Positions 55,505-64,000 of a stretch of 64,000 nt of DNA are shown here, piece by piece; position 1 is the first letter of the stretch; every line of letters begins with the position of its first letter. Source of the stretch: Euprymna scolopes. Taxonomy: Eukaryota; Mollusca; Cephalopoda; Sepiida; Sepiolidae. The stretch spans positions 10,367,643-10,431,642 of the forward strand of contig CM044502.1 in assembly GCA_024364805.1 (NCBI GenBank), read 5' to 3'. The position numbers and the translations under genes were made by a program. The notes under the pieces are model-generated. The model was not told the DNA's origin. It worked only from the letters and a program-made list of their open reading frames with translations, and made no database searches.

Positions 55505-55830
55505 ATGTGCAGACCATCATATAATAATTGATCAGTTTTACAGACGTTAAAAGCATTTAAAAGAATAAATGTTTACATTTGAACAGGATTTCTCGCGATT
55601 AACGGATTAGCCGAACGGATTAGGTCCTTGCTAATGAAGCCAGAGATAAATTCTGTTGCCGGGTTCGAATCCATCGATCTGTGTTAATCGTGATACACTG
55701 CATTGATGATTCCCGAGAATATTAAACACGAATGTCTGTAGGTATTTTTTAATTACTATAGTAGGTGCTAGTCTAGCGGCACTGATGAGTTGTGATACGA
55801 CGAAACAGGACTGTATGTCGATGACTACAA
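55505..55830 (+). mobile_element. tRNA-headed SINE, unit 2, with hammerhead tail
   Basis: Order of parts: a leader (55505-55600), a tRNA-like head with A box TAGCCGAACGG (55608-55618) and perfect B box GGTTCGAATCC (55662-55672), a ~95-base body, then the hammerhead at 55769-55827. The A-to-B spacing of 54 bases suits a tRNA gene. SINEs are copied by LINE machinery after pol III transcription (known). A ribozyme at the 3' end would release or trim the transcript (inferred). No protein is encoded. Confidence 0.65.
55769..55827 (+). ncRNA. Hammerhead ribozyme (type I-like), best copy
   Basis: Core CTGATGA at 55782-55788 and GAAA at 55802-55805. Stem II GTTGT/ACGAC (55789-55793 with 55797-55801), loop GAT. 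Stem III ACAG/CTGT (55805-55808 with 55811-55814), very short loop GA, or three pairs with loop GGAC. Predicted cleavage after A55815 in a GTA triplet, which fits the NUH rule. Stem I inner CGGCA/TGTCG (55777-55781 with 55816-55820), internal loop TAG/AT, outer TAGTC/GACTA (55769-55773 with 55823-55827). Every catalytic core position of the consensus is met. The short stem III resembles hammerheads of mobile elements that act best as dimers (known). Confidence 0.85.
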
Positions 55831-55844
55831 ATATTTTAAGCCCC

Positions 55845-55985
55845 CCCCCTCTTTGGGTAGAACACTGTCGTAAGTAATCTTACCCGCTACTTAATTGGCT
55901 GAAAAATGCGACGCTCGCTCGTTGTTTATAAACAAAGCGATTAGAGCACTGCACAAGCGGTGGACGGATGCTTGTTTAAATATAT
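55845..55985. other. Short unassigned stretch with a C-run
   Basis: A C-rich run lies at about 55841-55849. No feature recognised. Confidence 0.4.
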
Positions 55986-55989
55986 ATTC

Positions 55990-56120
55990 GGCGAGATTAT
56001 TTATGTGGGTCGATCGGTAGAACTGCTGACTGTTAACACGATGGTTCGAGGTTCAATCCTAGTTCAGCGGCACTGATAAGTTGTGATACTACGAAACAGG
56101 ACTGTATCTCAATGACTACA
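55990..56120 (+). mobile_element. tRNA-headed SINE with decayed hammerhead
   Basis: B-box-like GGTTCAATCCT at 56050-56060 directly precedes the hammerhead region at 56060-56118. The core reads CTGATAA instead of CTGATGA (G8 lost). Stem II has one mismatch and the inner stem I is broken, while the outer stem TAGTT/GACTA still pairs. A (CA)n(TA)n tract follows at once. Confidence 0.6.
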
Positions 56121-56384
56121 CACACACACACACATATATATATAGTCTTTGAAGTTTTTAACATTCAAACTATACAAAAAATTACTTTTTATCATTCGTT
56201 AAAAAACCATCTAGTCAGTAAGTCATTTAATCACCTGCAATCACTGCATCAACTCTCTCGAATTTACTGTAATACCATTTTTTTATTTTTCAAGGGATCA
56301 TCAGTTGTTTACCATGAAACATATATATAAAATGCCATCGACAAATCTTAACTTTATAAGCGATAGAAAACCGTGCGTTAAAGT

Positions 56385-56525
56385 GGTGATCGACTATGAT
56401 ACATCGGTACAGTATAAGATTGCGGACACTGATGTCAGGAGTTCGATCCTAACCTGTGTTGACGAATGCTAAAAGCCAGAAACACGCGTGTCTAAAGGTA
56501 TAAGTTCATCCACGTAAAATAATAT
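56385..56525 (+). repeat. tRNA-headed SINE fragment (head and body)
   Basis: B-box-like GAGTTCGATCC near 56440, then CTGTGTTGACGAATGC and AACACGCGTGTCTAAAGGTA, which parallel the body of 55680-55755. The ribozyme is absent. Confidence 0.45.
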
Positions 56526-56529
56526 TGAT

Positions 56530-56825
56530 TAATAAAAATAAATACGTTCCATAAAATACAAGGGCGACCTATTTTTATATATATATAGTGTAAACTTTTG
56601 TTGAAACTTCAAAGACTCACGTTTTCTTTTTTATAACGTTCGTTTATTTCCTGGATTTTTCCATTACTGCTGTTTCGTTAGTGGGTAGGCAATTTTACGA
56701 ATAATGTGTCCATAAAAATATCCTGTCCCCACGAACTTCTTAAGATGTTTATCTATTAGATTTTTACAACAAAAGGTATACTTTTAACATGCTGAACATC
56801 GTATTCAGGTAAAAAGATTTCCGAA
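56530..56825. other. Unassigned stretch
   Basis: Nothing recognised. Confidence 0.4.
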
Positions 56826-56827
56826 GC

Positions 56828-56986
<159 letters not shown>

Positions 56987-57289
56987 AGGAGCTCATAGCT
57001 ATTAAAAAAACACTAAGTTTGTGGGAAAAGATTGTTAATATCGCTAAAACAATGCGAACAATAAATCTTATATATTCTAATATATAAACTGATATATGTC
57101 TGTCTGTCCGTCTCCATATTTTCAAACTCTATCTTCCCCGAGCCTAAAAGTCGAATAGCGGCACTATTGACCGCGAAAGATTGAAATTTTTTATGAGTAT
57201 TTATCAGGTTAAAATTGTTTTTAAGGAGTAAAAAACTGGGTCAAATTGGAAACAAATCGTAAAACATTTTGTACACGCATGTCAGTTTA

Positions 57290-57380
57290 TTTTTTTAAAA
57301 AATAATCTGTTTTATGTGTGTCAAGTTGGTCCAGTTTGGGTTTCAATTCTAGCTGATGGTATCTTACTTTTTTTTTACTT
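57290..57380 (-). repeat. Repeat R, left-end fragment
   Basis: The minus strand reads ATACCATCAGCTAGAATTG then AAACC, matching the repeat R start at 30508. Confidence 0.45.
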
Positions 57381-57384
57381 TTAA

Positions 57385-57715
57385 AATCACGACTCTATAA
57401 TAATCTATACAAAATCTGGACAAATTAAAATATCACTTTTAAGCGTATTTTACGCCCAGGTAAAATCGGACGTCCCCTACTGTTAATGTATACATATATA
57501 TTTATTTAAATATGGCGGAACGATAAAATTGTTGTCATAGAAAAAACGACATGATTCCATTTTCATTTGACAAAAATCGATTTTCTTTCTTTTTTGTTAC
57601 AAACAAGCCTTCTATCATGTCCGAAAATGATACAATATTCAACGAGCAGATTGGAGATGCGCCGCTGTACAACTCTACCGACCTAAGTTCTGACAATAGG
57701 ACCGTTGCCAACACC
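57385..57715. other. Unassigned stretch
   Basis: The frame at 57551-57754 is not recognised. Its end overlaps the transposase fragment. Confidence 0.35.
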
Positions 57716-57719
57716 CTAA

Positions 57720-58222
57720 AATTGCAAATCCGTATAAGGATGTGCCCGGGGTGATGAAAACAAAGTTTTCGCCTACGGGTCTTGTCTTTGATGTGCTTTT
57801 AAGTGAGGGCTACATCATGCCACCTCATCTCTTCGAAGTCGGTTTGAAAGTCAACGCCAAAGTGTACCCGGATGTGCTCAAGAGTGTAGTTATCTCCTGG
57901 TGTAAAACGATGGCCACTAGTAGATCCTCGGTGTGACAGAAGGACTCGGGTGCCAGGCCACAAGTCCAAAGAAACCCAGGCTTAACATCATAAGGAGTGC
58001 TACGACTTTGTATCCTTCTGTCACTGGCCTCACTCCTCCCCGACCTAAAACTGCTGGACTACTTCCTTTCATCATATGTCGAGAACATCACCAATATAAC
58101 ATCCCATAATATCAAAGTTAGCCTGATCGCCGCCATCCATCGAGTATTCGCCGAGCTCTCACCGGCGATTATAGAAAAGGCATGCTCTCAGTTCCGGACC
58201 CATATCGAGGCGGTGATTTAAG
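57720..58222 (+). mobile_element. mariner-like transposase, C-terminal fragment, copy 2
   Basis: Pieces in order: VLLSEGYIMPPHLFEVGLKV, VYPDVLKSVVISWC, then a region with frame changes around KDSGARP (where QQDSAP is usual), LPDLKLLDYFLSSYVENITN (usual SPDLNPLDYF), VFAELSPAIIEKACSQF and RTHIEAVI up to a stop at 58219-58221. It is a Tc1/mariner catalytic C-terminus of the same lineage as 20205-20740, better preserved. The N-terminus is missing. Confidence 0.8.
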
Positions 58223-58224
58223 TT

Positions 58225-58390
58225 AAATGCGGCTATAATGAACAGCTGTTATCTCTACTACATAATTATATTATTAGAAATAATATTTTTCAATAAAAGT
58301 TAACAAAAGAAGCTGTTGTGTCGTTTTCTTTAGAGGGACAAATTTATCATTCCACCTTGTATACATTGCATTTTTCCACCGAACAACGCA
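58225..58390. other. Probable 3' flank of the mariner fragment
   Basis: Contains an AATAAA at about 58291. I could not identify a terminal inverted repeat. Confidence 0.35.
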
Positions 58391-58394
58391 CAGT

Positions 58395-58515
58395 TCAACT
58401 GATGTAGAGGGCTAATATCTGCGACATAATTTTCAGGGATACTATAAAGAAAGCTGGGCAGTAAGATATATGGTTACATTACACTTGAATTTCTGCGTGT
58501 CAGTACAAATCATTG
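58395..58515 (-). mobile_element. LINE B 3' UTR fragment
   Basis: GAGGGCTAATATCTGCGACA and ACATTACACTTGAATTTCTG then CGTGTCAGTACA match 5365-5475. Confidence 0.6.
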
Positions 58516-58519
58516 TTAT

Positions 58520-59059
58520 GGCACTAACTTTTTTAATGAGATATTCTGTGACTATATATTCGAAATTTCGTATTTAGGTTCAAACTAAAGACAGAAATCC
58601 AAACTTATAAAAAGTTATTTCTGAAATATCAGCCTAAGATTTTCTCAGATTCCCTAGACATAGAATATAATTACGAGAAACAATACTTGAAAAGAGATCG
58701 ACTACCACGATACTTAATAATTATTTAGGAGTGTATCCAAATATTTATTTTCACTCATGAATGTTGTAACATTCCCACCAGTCGAAAAATTCATACGCCA
58801 ACGCTGAATATCTCGAATTCAAGCTTCTTACCGCGAGATCGTCGTGATGACCGTATTTCAAATACGAGATCATGTATTTTAATTTAAATCTACATTAACG
58901 AGAGCCAGCATGATTATTATGCATATTTAATTTGGTAATAAAATCAATTGTGTTCACAACTTAATGCATTTTTCTTGGCGGGAAAAAGATTAAATAATAC
59001 TATCTAAAATATTATATAAGGAACTCTCTGAAATTCTCTCGATTGCATATAGACGAGCT

Positions 59060-59099
<40 letters not shown>

Positions 59100-59450
59100 A
59101 AAAATTTATGCTTCATTATTTTCCAACACAATAGGTATTTACCCATTGTTCTATAAGCAAATATATAAAGTGAATTTCTAAAAAAAGAAACCAAATAAAC
59201 ATATTCTGAGGAAAAATATGAATTTTAAAAACATTTCAGGAAGAAATATGGACCATAAGAATTTGCAAGACTCATTTATTTCCAAATAAATAACATTTTT
59301 AAACATAATTTTATTTGGAAGATTGTGTCATTATGATAATAGTACCAATAATAATAAGATATTACAAGGAAACCACGGTTATTGCTCAAACAACAATTAA
59401 TAAAACAATACAAATTTGGGAAACAATTTAAGCCTTTATGCGCTTTCTCT
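58520..59450. other. Unassigned stretch with (TA)n at 59062-59097
   Basis: AT-rich sequence. No gene recognised. Confidence 0.4.
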
Positions 59451-59454
59451 CCAT

Positions 59455-59620
59455 TCTTAATCTAATCCATCAGCCTCCTTTCAACAGAGGGTGTAAATTC
59501 ATTCACTTGTTAAGGATGACTTTAGTAGATACCTCCTTAATTCTCCCCCAAAGATCCTTTATGATGTTGATTTGATGCCTGTTTTCGTAAACCATTCTCT
59601 TCCAAAACGACCAGAGTGAT
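59455..59620 (-). mobile_element. Possible Tc1-like transposase C-terminal fragment
   Basis: The minus strand encodes INIIKDLWGRIKE and STKVIL, resembling the NPIENLWGxLKRxV block after the last catalytic aspartate of Tc1-type transposases. Only about 40 residues, in broken frames. Confidence 0.4.
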
Positions 59621-59624
59621 TTCG

Positions 59625-59667
59625 TAGGGAAATATACACACACACAGATAGACGGACACGTTCACTT

Positions 59668-59701
<34 letters not shown>

Positions 59702-59705
59702 CAAA
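59625..59705 (-). repeat. Helitron-type (CA)n/TA end remnant
   Basis: CACACACAGATAGACGG followed by ACACGTTCACTTTATATATA is the 5'-end signature (on the minus strand) of the CCCGG Helitrons. A (GA)n run follows. Confidence 0.4.
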
Positions 59706-59834
59706 CAGAGAGTGAATATAGTTTAATTAGAGAGGATATATCATCGACCTGGGGTTTACTTTGGGTAAGTTTGCTTACCTTATTTTGTCCTTTAATATTT
59801 CGATTCTGAGAGCGATATTTCTGATAAAAACGAT

Positions 59835-60195
59835 CAGGGATGTAAGATATAGGGGTACAGTATAGGTAGTTGGGCACAAGATCTTTTTCACATTACACTT
59901 TAACTTTTACATGTCAGTACAGTTGGGGAAGCAGGGACCCGGAATTTTGCTGCTCGTCGGGTTTTTTGGGTGTATTTACGGCGATGGTGTACGAGTGTTT
60001 GCAGTTCATTGCAGTTCATCAGGGCATTCACCATTAGAATTCAGGCAGAGGCATGCAACATTTCGTCGATGCGACAGAGGCTGAAACTTGGTTGACAGTT
60101 CAGGACCTAGCAGGTTGGCGACTCTCTTTTGAACCCTGTCTAGTAGTGAGACACTAGTAGCAGATGCAATAGCCTAAATGTGACAACAATACTAC
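59835..60195 (-). mobile_element. LINE B, degenerate 3' part
   Basis: GCATGCAACATTTCGTCG, GACAGAGGCTGAAACTTGG, GTTGGCGACTCTCTTTTG then AACCCTG are reverse-complement matches to the LSHRRNVA and DRVQKRVAN blocks of LINE B (compare 5690-5830). A 12-base duplication (TTGCAGTTCATT) lies near 60000. Confidence 0.75.
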
Positions 60196-60199
60196 AAAT

Positions 60200-61390
60200 C
60201 TTTTATAATGAGGCATTTAAAAAATTTCCTAATCGAGATTATTATGGGAGCTACATATTCCCACATTAAAACTCTATCCTCGATCTAAACCGCCAGGGAG
60301 AGCATATAAATACGCATGGACAGATGCATGCACTCCATGAAAAATGAGATATTGTATATCAGTTTGTATTAGAAAAAAAAATGATTAAATGATTACGCCC
60401 GAGACACGATAGCTAATTTATCTGTCGTCGTACGGAATTGTTTGCTTATGTGCATAAGTTTTCCAATTAAAATGAGTTTTACTTGCGTATCTTTTATGAT
60501 ATGGTTAGACCAACAAAACTGTGATAGCTTCCAGAGGGACGAGCTATGAAAGTATAAACCCAGCGAACGGCCATATATTATCTGATTGGGGAGGCACTCG
60601 ACCATATTCGTCGCCTGAAGCAAAATCTAACGAAATAGAGGTTGTTTACGGTTGCATTTTGCAAAGTTACTATGAAAATAAAGAAAAAAAATGTAGAAAT
60701 AAAAATACCTTATATAAATTTGAATAAATAGTATCTTTTGAAATAACGTGTTGTTATATAAAGAGCATTGTTTTGTAAGCCCGTCTATAATAATGTTGAC
60801 ACAGGCTTTCGTTAGATAAAGTATATTAAATATCGTTGACCATGGTCAATACCGGCTAAGTGAGCATTTCAGAATATAAAGTTACTATATATGGGGGTTA
60901 CAAGGACATCTCTGCGATGCAATTTAACAAACTCCCCATCTGTATCTTAAACACTACGACGCTTTTATGAGCTAAGTTCCTTTCTAAGAACTACACACAA
61001 TAAGAAACACAATACAGTGGAACTGCTTCCCACCTTACTAAAAAATGGTCGTTTCTTTTTAAGCAATCAATTTCTACCCAATTTCCAGTATTACCGAAAC
61101 CACGGAGTTTTCTCACCGGTCATGTGGTGCTCATCAGCTCTAAACTCGAATTAGATTTGGGTCTTTACACGCAGTGACCTCTTAGTAAAAAAATGTCCGC
61201 ACTTAAAAGAACTAACCTTGTCATGAATGTCAAACTGACATTTGCAAATAAAGTTTATCATTTTCATAATTCTTACGTTTGATTAAGTGGTTAAGCTGCA
61301 AGAAAATTACATCAGTCTTCAAAAGCGAACCATGTTTTCAGGACTGTTTTTTTTTCTTTTGTGTTTGACGGTGTGGGTTCTGTTATTATT
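60200..61390. other. Unassigned stretch
   Basis: The frame at 60393-60623 (minus, 76 codons) has no recognised domain. TGGTGCTCATCAGCTC near 61130 was checked as a hammerhead and rejected. Confidence 0.4.
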
Positions 61391-61394
61391 ATAA

Positions 61395-61770
61395 TAGAGT
61401 ATGTTAACAGAGCGCGGACGACCGTATGCAAATGCATACACAATTCGAAATGTTGTCACAGAAAGAATAGAGCAAAAGAACATAAAAAGAACGTGTGCAA
61501 GAGAAAGAGGAGCACAATTGGTAGCACGTTCAGAACAGTATTTGAGAGTACAGGCATCAGAGAGGACGAACCGAACACGTTAAAGACGGGGTTGACGTCA
61601 TAGTCGTAACAAGAAGTGAGGCGTGACGGGAAAATGAGGAATTAAATGTCGCAGTAAAAGAAAAAAAAACTAGTCGATTTTTTATTGGTCCTAAATTCCT
61701 TGCAACGTACTCCGTTACAACGTGTTGGGTCTACGTATGCAAATGTGTGTTACAGTCGAACATGAAGCTA
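61395..61770 (+). repeat. Repeat X, copy 2 (unclassified)
   Basis: A 60-codon frame (61401-61583) reads RGRPYANAYTIRNVVTERIE and QKNIKRTCARERGAQLVARS. This basic peptide has no family that I recognise. The DNA shares several 15-20 base blocks with 50565-50910 (see that entry). Confidence 0.45.
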
Positions 61771-61911
61771 GACCCACTGACAAAAAGATCAGTTATCTGT
61801 CGGATTAATACAAAGACTGCATTCCGCAGTTGGATGTTATATTACTGCAGTAGCTGAATATGGGTTATTTATTAGGTTGGTGAAAAAAAATGTTATATAT
61901 ATATATATATA

Positions 61912-62650
61912 CTAGCAAAAGTACCTGCCATTGACTGGATTCAAAAATCACCTACAGAAAATGGACTCTGATTTATGAAAGTATGATAGGTTCTGAAAAA
62001 GAAGGGTTGTAAATTTGGGTTGAATTTGGGGGTATCAAAACCAAAGCAAAATATGATTAAAGTAAAAATAAAATAGATAAACCTCATAATTTATTATACT
62101 ATACTTGTTCACACTGAAACACTTATCACAATATTCTGTGGATCTATATTAAAAAAAAACTGGTTAAACTTTGTGACATATTTCCATTCTATGGATGTCA
62201 GGCGCAAACGAACATCCATAATTTTAATTATACCATATTTCTTCAAACTGAAACATAATTATCAAAGTATACTTACGCAGATAGATATGAAAAGTCTTTA
62301 TTAAAGTGTGTGCCTATTTCCATTCTATGGAGGCCAGGCGCGAATGCAGACCCCACAATTTTATTATACAATCCCTATTTAAGTTAAAACATACTTATCA
62401 AAGTATTATTATGTACATCTATATCAAAAACATTTGTAAACGTTTTTTTTTAATTTTTAAATATTTTATTTACATACTTTGTGAACCAGGCGCGTACATA
62501 GACCTCACAATTTTAATGAATCATCATTATACCAGACCAAACATACCCATTCCTGTGTCTCGATACATCTATCATTATATGTGATCAGTTTTCTATAATA
62601 GTCAACCATATAGGAGCCTATTCGTGACCACACACACATACGTTAAACTT
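61912..62650 (-). mobile_element. Helitron-like repeat, AAAAGTACCCG subfamily, copy 2
   Basis: CTAGCAAAAGTACCTGCC after (TA)n, then the same blocks as 34228-34888. Internal partial duplications (CATTTCCATTCTATGG near 62176 and 62317) make it longer. (TA)n at 62649-62697 closes it. Confidence 0.5.
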
Positions 62651-62699
<49 letters not shown>

Positions 62700-62889
62700 G
62701 AACGTAAAAGAAATATATTATTTTTACACTAACCTAATAGAATAAAAAATTTATCCTGCCGAATTCGAGCTCTGCACTAAGCTCTCTTGGATTCTTAAAT
62801 GAACTGATAAATATCAAGTCGATGTGAATCAAGAGGCTTCTTATGTGATCGCAATATTAGCAGTCATCTTAAGGCGAGATCTACCGAAC

Positions 62890-63150
62890 TATTGTATGTT
62901 TGTTTGTTTGTGTTTTACGACATAACATTTCTTTTCAATACCGAATCCAGGTTTTTTGAAGAACAATTTTTTAATAGAGTACATTTGTTTTTTCAAGTCA
63001 GTTTCTATTTTACCCATAGTTGGAACCCTAACAGGTACTACCACTCCGGGTCAGAGTGGACCTGGGAGCAATGGCAATTAAAGTGTGGCTCCAGACTCCC
63101 CAAAGACAAATGTCACCATCGGATATAGTTTAAGGTCATATCCAGGACCT
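62890..63150 (-). repeat. Repeat S, copy 3
   Basis: Reverse complement of 8130-8398: GTACTACCACTCCGGGTC and GGGAGCAATGGCAATTAAAG. The tetranucleotide tail GTTTGTTTGTTTGTG is on the left, as expected for this strand. Confidence 0.65.
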
Positions 63151-63159
63151 GATTGAACC

Positions 63160-63635
63160 GTATTTAACGATGTTGCATTTTCGTATCCAGAAGCCCGAAC
63201 TATTATGGAACCTATTGTTTTTTACAGCTCCAAGAAAATGAAATACAAATGAGAAACACAGAAATAAAGAAAAAGATGCGAAATAAGAATAAAATATATG
63301 TTTTTATATTTCGATTTTTACGTTTAAAATCAAATTATACTAATCTTATTTATTACTAACAACCTAATTTATGTTACGCAAGCTTAGTTATGAAAGGAAA
63401 AACAATTTTAATTACAGACATGCTACAGATTATTTTTTTTATTAAAAAATTAAGTCGAATATGATAATAAAAATGAGATAAAAAGACTTTTTTAATTATG
63501 AAGATTATATAAAAATGTATTATATCTAAGAAATTAAGGAGAAAGGTTTAATTAGAAATTTAATTTTTAAAATAATTTTAATTAAAAGCATATTTATAGC
63601 GTATTAATTGCTAAATAATAAATCACTTGCAATTT
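63160..63635. other. AT-rich unassigned stretch
   Basis: Nothing recognised. Confidence 0.4.
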
Positions 63636-63639
63636 TATA

Positions 63640-63835
63640 AGTGCAAAAAATGTACATAATATAAAATATATCCAAGTAATTTTGCGATTCAATTTTACTT
63701 ACATTCTTATACATTGCTTCATAATCTTAATAAAAGTAACCATAAAATTAATATATTTTAATTAAATCTTGTATATTAATAATTTTAAAGTTTATATAAA
63801 AACCACTTTGTTTAATACCCTGAAATATGGTTACC
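63640..63835 (+). repeat. Diverged relative of the 23.3-23.9 kb foldback arm
   Basis: GTACATAATATAAAATATAT, CCAAGTAATTTTGCGATTC and ATAAAAACCACTTTGTTTAA follow the order of the right arm at 23620-23885. Confidence 0.45.
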
Positions 63836-63849
63836 TATCTCATATAATA

Positions 63850-64000
63850 TACTATCAGTTCATCCCGGCTTTGATCGGGCCCTCAGTACTGTTCATAACT
63901 TGATGTGAATATATATATATATATATATATGAAATAAAATGGAGGTGGAAGGACCTGGATACTCAAGGTTTAGCCCGATTTATGCGGGCTTCTTCAAGAG
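63850..64000. repeat. Edge of a repeat with CCCGG and AGCCCG hairpins
   Basis: CCCGGCTTTGATCGGG at about 63866 and AGCCCGATTTATGCGGGCT at about 63973 can both fold into hairpins. A (TA)n tract lies between them. Cut by the window end. Confidence 0.4.

Noticed and set aside
61120-61170. Possible hammerhead on the minus strand (CTGATGAGCACC...GGTGAGAAAA)
   Set aside because: The stem II closing pair next to GAAA is wrong, an extra base breaks the core, and neither stem I nor stem III forms.
61870-61895. mariner inverted repeat (TTAGGTTGGTGAAAAAA)
   Set aside because: The match is short and runs straight into a TA tract, so chance cannot be excluded.

Overview
This is nuclear DNA of an animal, most likely a mollusc and plausibly a cephalopod. 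The reasons are the very high AT content, long (TA)n and (TG/TA)n tracts, a dense load of old LINE, mariner, Helitron and SINE fossils, and two assembly gaps (17480-17871 and 42336-43103). The species call is inference. I found no host protein-coding gene that I can support: every open frame with recognisable protein similarity belongs to a transposable element.

The window is intergenic or intronic repeat sediment, and most of it sorts into recurring families. (1) LINE A, a CR1/Jockey-like non-LTR element: one long copy at 1865-3415, one 3' half at 37815-38485, several 3' stubs and an RT fragment. (2) LINE B, a sister family, at 5314-6213, 46755-47410, 59835-60195 and fragments. (3) C-terminal pieces of a different LINE at 1117-1560 and 38780-39200. 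(4) Many non-autonomous Helitrons with TC at the 5' end, CTAG at the 3' end, a CCCGGGCAACGCCGGG hairpin and A/T target sites; they are often head to tail and often carry later insertions. (5) mariner/Tc1 remnants of at least three lineages. (6) LTR-element fossils, broken. (7) Unclassified dispersed repeats, here called R, S, P and X, that recur within the window.

The most notable content is RNA-derived. A tRNA-headed SINE at 55505-55830 ends in a sequence that matches a type I hammerhead self-cleaving ribozyme (55769-55827): complete core, three stems and an outer stem I. A second copy on the other strand (40098-40155) changes both partners of several stem pairs and so keeps the fold, which is strong evidence of past selection on structure. 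Two other copies are decayed. The window also holds two copies of a repeat headed by 5S rRNA-like sequence (3449-3571 and 44155-44290), a tandem array whose units start with U2 snRNA-like sequence (13176-13970), and a Helitron that encloses a tRNA-Arg-like pseudogene (31016-31452).

Layout. 0-4.5 kb: LINE pieces, the 5S-headed repeat and a 640-bp TG/TA minisatellite. 4.7-12.5 kb: Helitrons, with LINE B inserted in one of them. 12.5-16.4 kb: repeat R, the U2 array, and a nested stack of LINE A in repeat S in a Helitron. 17.3-18.0 kb: a 38-bp satellite broken by a gap. 18.6-24 kb: a solo LTR, mariner pieces, a Helitron inside a terminal-inverted-repeat element and a large foldback. 24.9-28.5 kb: a pair of LTRs around a non-coding interior. 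29-36 kb: mariner, repeat R, Helitrons and a MITE. 37.8-43 kb: LINE A, a hammerhead SINE and a Helitron cluster. 43.9-50 kb: the 5S-headed repeat, a solo LTR, a 37-bp satellite with an age gradient, and mariner. 50-54 kb: repeat X and a Gypsy fossil. 55-56.5 kb: the SINE/hammerhead cluster. 57-64 kb: mariner, LINE B, repeat X, a Helitron-like copy and repeat S.
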